From assembly GCA_022414725.1 (NCBI GenBank), contig CM039464.1, forward strand, positions 25,696,950 to 25,760,949: a stretch of DNA of 64,000 nt. Reading direction: 5' to 3'. A program made the translations under genes and the position numbers. How positions within the stretch are numbered: the first letter of the stretch is position 1; each line of letters opens with the position of its first letter. The notes beneath the pieces are model-generated. The model saw only the letters and a list, made by a program, of their open reading frames with translations, was not told the origin of the DNA and searched no databases. This stretch comes from Microglena sp. YARC (taxonomy: Eukaryota; Chlorophyta; Chlorophyceae; Chlamydomonadales; Chlamydomonadaceae). Below are positions 56,840-64,000 of this stretch, in pieces.

Positions 56840-58261
56840 CCAGGGCATCCTAGCAAAATAGGTGCTGCAGTCTATGTCCCGGCTGCAGGGCAAAGTTACA
56901 CCATCAAACCTGGGGGAATAGGGGCCACCAAAACTAACAACCGGGCAGAACTGGTAGCCATCCACCAAGCCCTTCTCAACATTGATTATGATAAATCTCT
57001 TACCCTCCATACAGACAGCCTCTGCTCTCTTCAACTTATAAAAAAAATGATTCACGACCCTACAACTACAACCCGTTCTATTCATACTGAATTACTGCAA
57101 TCAATTCAAAAACACCTCATTCAACGCATCCTGCATGGCTCACACACCACTCTTTGCAAAGTCCGTTCCCACACAGGTATCCTTGGAAATGACAGAGCAG
57201 ACACTCTGGCACGCAAAGCAGCTGAGCACCCCACCTTAACCAATTTTACTGACACCACTGGGGAAATCCCCCGCCGCAATGTTTACTGGCCCACAGTTCA
57301 ACCTCCTCGCACACCCATGGGAGACATTCCCCCACGAATTTTAGCACCTAACCTTACACAAGGTACCACCTCTAACCTGCCCACTAGCTGCCACCTTGGC
57401 CAACACCCTCTTAAAGGGATCTATGCAACCACCTGGGCTGATAACACTCCCCACCAACTTCCTCAAGCAAGTAACAAATTCTGGACCTCAACCCTTATCC
57501 AACATAAAACTAAATTCCACATCCTTAAAGCCCGCTGGGGTGGACTATGGAACCGTAAACTTGCATTCCGCTGGAAACTCCCTTATATTACCAGCACTCA
57601 CCCCCCCACGAACTCCCTATGCCCCATTTGCCACACCTGTGAGGACGGAGCGGGCCACATCCTGGCGGGCTGCACACACCGGACTTTCAAGGGGCTCTAT
57701 ATCAAAAGACATGACGCCGCAGTGCGACTCATCCACAAGGCCATTTGCACCGGCGCCCTGGGATCCCGCAGAATGATCATGGACGCTGGCAAGGAAGAGG
57801 ACCTCCCCAGGGGGGTCCTGGGCAAACGTCTCCCTGACTGGTTACGCCCCTCCACTATTACTGTAGCGGACTGGAAGAGAATGAGACCTGATCTTGCCGT
57901 CCTACCTGACATAGACTCCCCTACCTGTATGTCTGATAAAGAACTCTGGGTTCTTGAGCTTGGATACTGCTCTGATACCAACCATGCTACTAAGTTTATC
58001 ACTAAACACGGCCAGCATGTTGAATTAGTAAATGGCCTCCGATCGGCTGGATACCTTGTTCATTATGAAGTTATCACTGTTGGAACAACTGGTACTATTC
58101 CTACCTCTTTTTTGACTTCTATGACCACTCTTGGACTCCAGAGAACCTGTGCCCTCAAACTGGCAGACACAGTCCACTCTCACACCATTACTAGCTTTCA
58201 GAGTATTTTACAGTGCAGACGCTTTATGGAAGCACACCCCGGGTCGATACCCGGGGACTAG
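56840..58261 (+). pseudogene. LINE-1 RNase H, CCHC knuckle and restriction-like endonuclease
   Basis: RNase H continues with GAAVY, NNRAELVAI (Glu), HTDSLCSL (Asp) and GNDRADTLARKAA (final His/Asp region). CPICHTCEDGAGHILAGC (57619-57672) is a C-x2-C-x8-H-x4-C knuckle typical of LINEs with a restriction-like endonuclease. Then RPDLAVLP (about 57884) and WVLELGYCSD (about 57946), followed by a Lys/His-rich helix (KFITKHGQHVELVNGLRSAG) and a GTTGTIP turn, fit a PD-(D/E)xK nuclease fold. The protein ends at a stop at 58259-58261. Confidence 0.75.
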
Positions 58262-58500
58262 CACACAGACCGTCACCCCTCTCAGGTTTTGTCTTACCAG
58301 CTGTATTGTGCCGGTGCTTCCCAACCAGGGTGAAAAACCCCCGTATTAAGCTGCACTAGTATGATAAAGTTGGTAATTCTTTTTACTGAGATGGTCCTAC
58401 GGTGACTATAGCTAGCTCCGGCTTACGCTATGGTGTCCTTAACTTCACGTCCTGTGAGTAACGGTTCTACACGGATGTAACAATTTCAATTTCAATTTCA
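58262..58500 (+). other. LINE-1 3' UTR
   Basis: About 240 bp ending GGATGTAACAATTTCAATTT and further AATTTC repeats. Its last ~100 bp are shared with the 25208-25312 fragment, marking the segment likely recognised for reverse transcription. Confidence 0.8.
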
Positions 58501-58510
58501 ATTGCTGCAC

Positions 58511-59880
58511 GGAAATGGATACGCCTTGTACACTTGTGGCATTAATAAACCTTGGGACATAAGACTTGGGACCTTGAACCTTAGACCTTGGGACATGAGA
58601 CTTGCGATTGGCATGTCAACGGTGGCACCGTGTGGCGTTGTCTCTGGATCCAAAGGATTCGTGCGGTGAGCGGAATTGGGCGAAATGTTAAATAGCACTG
58701 GAATCAAGAACGCCAGCTCCAATCCTTGATCGAATAGCTTCTCGAATCTCGCAGGCTAGTGGCAAAACAACGCCAGATTGCGCGTGAACACTGGAGCGCT
58801 GGAGACTTGTGACAGCTACGGCCAACAGAAAAAGTAGAAAAATCGGAGGATTGGACCCCGGATATGAGATATCCATTTTAAAAGGGTTGGTAACAGCTAC
58901 GCTGTCCAACCCCCAACCGACATGTCCGCGGACAACGGGGTGACCCAGGGGGGTGACCCGGGGTGACCCTGGGGGCTCCCGGCCCCAAGAAGGGGGGCAG
59001 GGAAGGGGGGTCTCCGCGAGACTACGCAAAACAATGACGGGGGAGACGGTACGACGGGCTCACTGCCCTAGCTAGCATTGTGGAATACTGTGGAACATTG
59101 TGGTATCATAATGCCTTACGTGTGCTTTCATTACTGGGCGCTAAATGTTGTGACGGCCATGGTGACTTTCCCCAGCTGCGGCGTACGGGAGGGTCCCCTT
59201 AACACCACGCCCCTCCAGGCGTTTTTTTACAGCTGAGATGATAGCTGAGTCGATGGTCCCTCCCTTGGCACGTGGCATCACGTGCGTGTGTGTGTAGTAG
59301 CCATTCAGCTACTAAGCCACTTTTTGTCTACCGGTACTTGTGTACAAGCATCATGTAGCTACTACCTTCCTCGCGCCCCTCTTCTTTGTAATTAAATAAC
59401 CATCCCCTTTAAGCTCAAACAGGTTTCACGCCCATCGCATTAACCACTGCGCTACTAGGAAGCCAGAGGAGTTAAGTCCGGCAAGAAAGAGGTAGGAGAA
59501 CTGCCAAGAACTTGACAACAGCTTAGTATATTTATTCGGAAATAACGAAATCTAATGGGTATTCAGAACAAATCATTGCATGGTCGAATATTGATTGCTC
59601 GAGGGTATTTGTCTACCCATAGACTGCTTCACAAAATCTACGTTTCCATTGTGACTGGCCCTCTATTATCTACGTTTGAGACGTGAAACGTAACGTTTTG
59701 GACAACTCTGGATGGAATCCGCTTCGTGTGCTCCCAGTCTTCCTTGGGTATCGGTGGTGGTTTGGGGGGGGGGGGGGGGGGGGGGGGGGCTTATAATTGG
59801 AAAACGGTGAGCAGCCCAACATGGGCTGAATAACCATGTTACTATTAAATTCAATTCAATATTTGAGCAACCCTCGGTTG
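58511..59880. other. intergenic with DR4 and SINE-A fragments
   Basis: Four imperfect GACCTTGGGACATGAGAC-type repeats at 58548-58605. A DR4 3' end (GGGTGACCCTGGGGGCTCCC) is at 58870-59030. The SINE-A 3' segment CCCTTAACACCACGCCCC is at 59180-59222 without its head. Poly-G is at about 59764-59789. No supportable gene. Confidence 0.6.
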
Positions 59881-59984
59881 TATGCAAATGAAAGAGACTA
59901 GCTCAAGGGGTCGAACGATAAATAAGCAAATGTCAAGCCTTTAGACAAGGCGTGAGGTTGAGGGGGCCAGACGTACCAATATAT

Positions 59985-60480
59985 TGTTACATATTTGCTA
60001 CTTCCAGCCCGGCCACCTCATGGCTACTCCCCAGCACGCCTCTGGGTTGCTCACCTAGCACGGTGTTCTATGAGATAGCAGAGACACAGTCAGCACGACA
60101 ATAAGCAGGGCACACAAATTGACTAGCATAGACAGGTAGGACGACCAGTCATCTGTGGAAGTACCTGCCGTCCTGCCCCCTATGTAACCTCATCACAGGT
60201 ATGTTTCTTTAGCATATTAGTCACACACGTAACCACAGTACAGGTCTGCTCATTGGCATACTGACGTATAACATATACATGGGTCGATAAGAGTGGACAC
60301 ATGAATTGACTGGCAAGGACGACCATACATCTGTTGAAGTCCCTGCCACATACATAACCACAGCACATGTCTGCTCATGTGTATATCATATAATCATACT
60401 GTACATATATAACCACAGCACAGGTCTGCTCATGTGCATATCATATGATCATACTGTACATACATAACCACAGCACAGGT
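59985..60480. repeat. CACAGGTCTGCTCATGTG repeats
   Basis: Units of about 58 bp with AACCACAGCACAGGTCTGCT and CATATCATATGATCATACTG recur at 60350-60480. Related, more diverged pieces (GACAGGTAGGACGACCA) recur at 60130 and 60310. Confidence 0.8.
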
Positions 60481-61140
60481 CTGCTCATGTGTAGGGTTGT
60501 CAAGTGCAATATGGTATCATATGATATATAGTACAATATCTTACAATATGTCATATGATCATATTGTATCATATGATATAACGTATAATATCTACATATC
60601 ACATATATAGATTCTGTATCATATTGTATCATATGATGTATCGTACAACATCTATATATCATACGATATTTCATATAATTTCTGCATATCATATGATATA
60701 TCATACAATATATCAGACAACATCTATGTAGCATACTGTATCATATGATATATTGTACAATATCTTACAATATATCATACACTGAATTGTACGATCACAC
60801 ATGATATATCGCCCGATAATCTTGGGAAGTAGTACGATATTGACACCACACATACATGCAATTTATTTCCCATACCCTCTTTCCCATTCCAATGCCATAC
60901 AATCCCATTATAATACAATTTATTTTCCATACAACTCCTTTACCATACTCAACTTATTTATTTGTGGGGACTTGCATATCATATGATGTTGACCAAAAGC
61001 AAGTATGATATCATATGACATGATACAAATTGCATTATGTGATATTGTACATAAATGGTAACTTTAGCCTAATCAGACCGCCGGGATCATATGATGACAT
61101 GATATCATATGATATCATACTGCCATTCCCTACTCATTTG
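60481..61140. repeat. palindromic ATCATATGAT-rich sequence
   Basis: Dense ATCATATGATATA, GTACAATATC and related self-complementary motifs at 60505-60790, with fewer at 60975-61125. AT-rich, able to form many small hairpins, no coding capacity. Confidence 0.85.
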
Positions 61141-61189
61141 ACATACTTACATTTATGTATATGGGATGATCCAGTCATACCATTGAACT

Positions 61190-61970
61190 AGAGGTGACCG
61201 CCGGTAATAGCGATCCACAACTGTACTGTGATTGCACTCCGTACTGTGATTGCACTTAGTACTGTGATTGCACTCAGTGCTCAGGAGTGTGGCACTGCTT
61301 TTATTTTCATTAAGGGTCATATGTATCTTAATGAAATCTCAAGCCTTCAGGGTTCTGTGGTATATCAAGACTGCACAGAACCCTGCACTGGATGAGATGC
61401 ATTAGAGTGCAAGGTCCAACCCCTCTAGTGCTCACTAGTGCATGAGCTGTGGAATAAATAACCAATCTCAAGTGAACGTCTGTTGGCTACTGTGGTATGC
61501 CAAGACGAAACAGAAGCCTGCACTGGATGAGATGCATTAGAGTGAGAGGTCCAGTGGTCCAACCCTTCTAATGCTCACTATGCATGAGCTGTGGAACAAA
61601 TAACCACTCTTAAGTGCATGTCTGAACAATGCTGTGGTATATCAAGACTACATGGAAGCCTGCACTGAATGTGATGCATACGAGTGAAAGCACCGCCAAG
61701 AGAGGTCCAGTGGTGCAACCCCTCTAATGCTCACTAGTGGATGAGCTGTGACACAAACAACCACTCTGAAGTGAAGGGGTGTATGTTATCTGGAGGGAAA
61801 TTTCAAGCATACAGATTCATATGTTATCTCAAGGGAAATCTCAAGCGCAGGTTTATATGTTACCTGAAGGGAAATCCTAATCGCAGATTTATAGGTTACC
61901 TTGAGGGGTAAAATCAAGCGCAAGCTTATATACTATCAGTGAAATCTCAAGCGTTCAGGGTTCCATGTTC
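61190..61970. repeat. 20-bp and ~135-bp tandem repeats
   Basis: GTACTGTGATTGCACTC three times at 61217-61275. Three units 132-141 bp apart contain CTGTGGTATATCAAGACT, GCACTGGATGAGATGCATTA and ATGAGCTGTGGAA (about 61355-61770). Four TATGTTATCTGGAGGGAAAT-type repeats run to 61950. Confidence 0.85.
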
Positions 61971-62180
61971 CCTGAATGCATTTTATCTTGTGCTCCATGT
62001 GGAAGTCTGTACAGAACAATATGCCCTGGAGTGAAGTATAGTGCATTAGATGCACTGGAGGTAAGTAAAGTGTTTGCGCATTGCACACACATCATAGACA
62101 GTGTTTGCGCATTGCACAAACATCTTAGACACTCAGTGGTGAGATACATGGGAAATAATCAATGGAAGCAGTGCACTTTT
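61971..62180. other. short unique segment with internal duplication
   Basis: GTGTTTGCGCATTGCACA occurs twice (about 62070 and 62101). No supportable gene. Confidence 0.5.
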
Positions 62181-62860
62181 CCCGCCGGGAAGTCTTGAAG
62201 GAGTGTCTGGTACCTCCAGTCTACATTGCTGGCCTAGCAGGCACTACATGGGTGTCTGGCACTTCACTTGAAGGAGTGTCTGGTACCTCCAGGCTACAGG
62301 GGTGGCCTAGCAGGCACTACAGTGGTGTCTGGTACCTCCCTTGAAGGAGTGTCTGGTACCTCCATGCTACAGGGGTGGCCTAGCAGGCACTACAGTGGTG
62401 GCCTATCAGGCACTACAGGGGTGGCCTAGCAGGCACTACAGTGGTGTCTGGTACCTCCCTTGAAGGAGTGTCTGGTACCTCCAGGCTACAGTGGTGGCCT
62501 AGCAGGCACTACAGGGGTAGCCTAGCAGGCACTACAGAGACGTCTTGTCCCTCCAGTCTACAGTGGTAGCCTAGCAGGCACTACAGGGGTAGCCTATAAG
62601 GCACTACTGAGATGTCTGGTACTTCCAGTCTACATTAGTGGCCTAGCAGGCACTACAAGGGTGTCTAACACCTCCAGGCTAAAGAGCAGCACTATACATA
62701 CATAGACACTATGTATAAATATACCATTTATTTGAAGTGCAATAAACGGTATTATTTCCAAAGCACACACAATCTGGTCTAACCCAGGCTACATACATGC
62801 AAGGTTGTTGACAAGCTTCTGGATAGCTGACGGACATAAAATATGGTACGGTATGGCCTC
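62181..62860. repeat. GTCTGGTACCTCC array, copy 2, and flank
   Basis: Repeated TGAAGGAGTGTCTGGTACCT and GTGGCCTAGCAGGCACTACA units to 62660. Then come CTAAAGAGCAGC, an ATA-rich stretch, ACGGTATTATTTCCAAAGCA and one 46-bp-like unit (CAGGCTACATACATGCAAGG). This is the order seen at 13735-13990. Confidence 0.88.
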
Positions 62861-64000
62861 AAAGCAGTCCCCTCTGTTGTTGTACAATGCCTCCTTTGTC
62901 CCTTCAGTCGCCCAGGTGGTGTCCGTCCCTTAGCTGTCCCTTAGCCGTCCCCCCAATCATTCTCTAAGTCCTAATGCCACACAAGCGTATGGGCCTCGAA
63001 GCAGTCCCCCCTAGTGTTCCCCCCAGAGCATACTCTACACAAGCAAAATGAGCCTCGCATCGCAAATCCCCACATTCTTCCCTTCCAACCGTGCTTTCAC
63101 AATACAAGCGGAAAAGGCCTCAAATCAGTCCCCCCTAACATTCTCCTTAGTCCCTATGCCACACAAGCGAAATGGGCCTCGAAGCAGTCCCCCCTAGTGT
63201 TCCCCCAGAGCATTCTCCACACAATCGAAATGAGCCTCGGATCAATCCCCACCCTCTTCCCCTCCAATCGTGCTTTCAAAAATCAAGTGGAATGGGACTC
63301 CATTCACTCCCCCCTATCATTATCCTCAATTCTTAGGATACACAAGCAAAATGGGCCTCGAAGTAGTTCCCCCTAATGTCCCCCCCAGAGCATTCTCTAC
63401 AACAGCGAAATGAGCCTCGCATCGCAATTCCCCACATTCTTACCCTCCAACCGTGCTTTCACAATACAAGCGGAATAGGCCTCAAAACAGTCCCCCCAAT
63501 CATTCCCCTTGGTCCTTATGCCACACAAGCGTATGGGCCTTGATCGAAGCAGTCCCCCCTAGTGTTCCCCCCAAAGCATACTCTACACAAGCAAAATGAG
63601 CCTCGCATTGCAAATCCCCACATTCTTCCCCTCCAACCATGCTTTCACAATACAAGCGGAATAGGCCTCAAGTCAGTCCTTCCTAACATTCCCCTTGGTC
63701 CTTATGCCACACAAGCGTATGGGCCTCGAAGCAGTCCCCCCTAGTGTTCCCCCCAGAGCATACTCTACACAAGCGAAATGAGCCTCGCATCGCAAATCTC
63801 CACATTCTTCCCGGCCAACCGTGCTTTCACAATACAAGCGGAATAGGCCTCAAATCAGTCCCCCCAATCATTCTCTTCATTTCTTATGCCACACAAGAAA
63901 AATAGGCCTAAAAGCAGTCCCTCCTTGAGCCCCCCCCAAAGCATACTCCACACAAGCGAAATAAGCCTCGAATAAATCCCCACATTTTCCCCCTCTCTTC
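62861..64000. repeat. ~62-bp monomer array with ~187-bp trimeric unit, copy 2
   Basis: Same three monomer types as 15900-16745, same orientation, continuing beyond the right edge. Several third-type monomers here read CAATCATTCYCTTNRTCCTTATG-like rather than the CTATCATTCCCCTC form. Confidence 0.88.

Larger units (their letters stand above)
45206..58500 (+). mobile_element. LINE-1: dual-endonuclease non-LTR retrotransposon, interrupted twice
   Basis: Domain order by motif: putative cysteine protease, APE-type endonuclease, reverse transcriptase, RNase H, CCHC knuckle, restriction-like endonuclease. Elements with both endonucleases are known as Dualen/RandI in green algae. The 3' UTR ends in (AATTTC)n. 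The 10-bp ATTGCTGCAC lies at 45196-45205 and 58501-58510, fixing the ends. Removing the 1675-bp and 1828-bp insertions leaves an element of about 9.8 kb. Separate defects (a frame change in the protease, frame changes after the endonuclease, three in-frame TAA codons) make this copy inactive. It lies outside the mapped part of the EF-hand gene. Confidence 0.85.

Noticed and set aside
53843..58261. Reassigned TAA codons as a genome feature
   Set aside because: LINE-2 copy A has 428 codons and the host exons about 612 codons with ordinary Gln codons and no internal TAA or TAG, so decay of LINE-1 is the simpler reading; kept only as a low-priority finding.

Overview
The window is eukaryotic nuclear DNA dominated by repeats. 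Evidence is GT-AG spliceosomal introns of 0.4 to 3.9 kb, tRNA-derived SINEs, non-LTR retrotransposons, a 185-bp satellite and short runs of TTTAGGG-type telomere-like motif. The GTGNGT splice donors, TTTAGGG motifs and a LINE of dual-endonuclease (Dualen/RandI-like) architecture lean towards a green-lineage alga, but nothing here fixes the species.

Layout. 1-16.7 kb is almost entirely tandem and dispersed repeat: a 35-bp minisatellite split by a SINE, a hexamer-rich array, the 185-bp satellite with a three-monomer higher-order unit, a 2.1-kb TGTGG array, a 46-bp minisatellite and a 62-bp/187-bp block. 16.9-40.3 kb holds one host gene on the minus strand. I rebuilt it by hand from ten short exons whose splice sites and reading phases agree, apart from one unplaced exon. 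It encodes an EF-hand protein with a Ser/Thr/Arg-rich tail, and its 5' end was not found. Its introns are filled with minisatellites, SINEs and dispersed repeats. Several of the minisatellites are visibly built from the neighbouring exon-intron junction. 40.3-45.2 kb holds decayed copies of the first identified exon, an inverted repeat and a possible TIR element. 45.2-58.5 kb is a LINE with an exact 10-bp target duplication. It carries a putative cysteine protease, an APE-type endonuclease, reverse transcriptase, RNase H and a C-terminal restriction-like endonuclease. Two almost identical 5'-truncated copies of a second LINE sit inside it, and both interruptions can be removed in frame. 58.5-64 kb returns to tandem repeats, including a second collinear copy of the blocks seen at 13.7-16.7 kb.

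No rRNA gene, functional tRNA gene, CRISPR array or prokaryote-type operon was seen. Most long open frames in the window are translations of minisatellites whose unit length is a multiple of three, or of the G/T-only array, and are not called as genes. All family assignments come from motifs read by eye; no alignment or database search was run.
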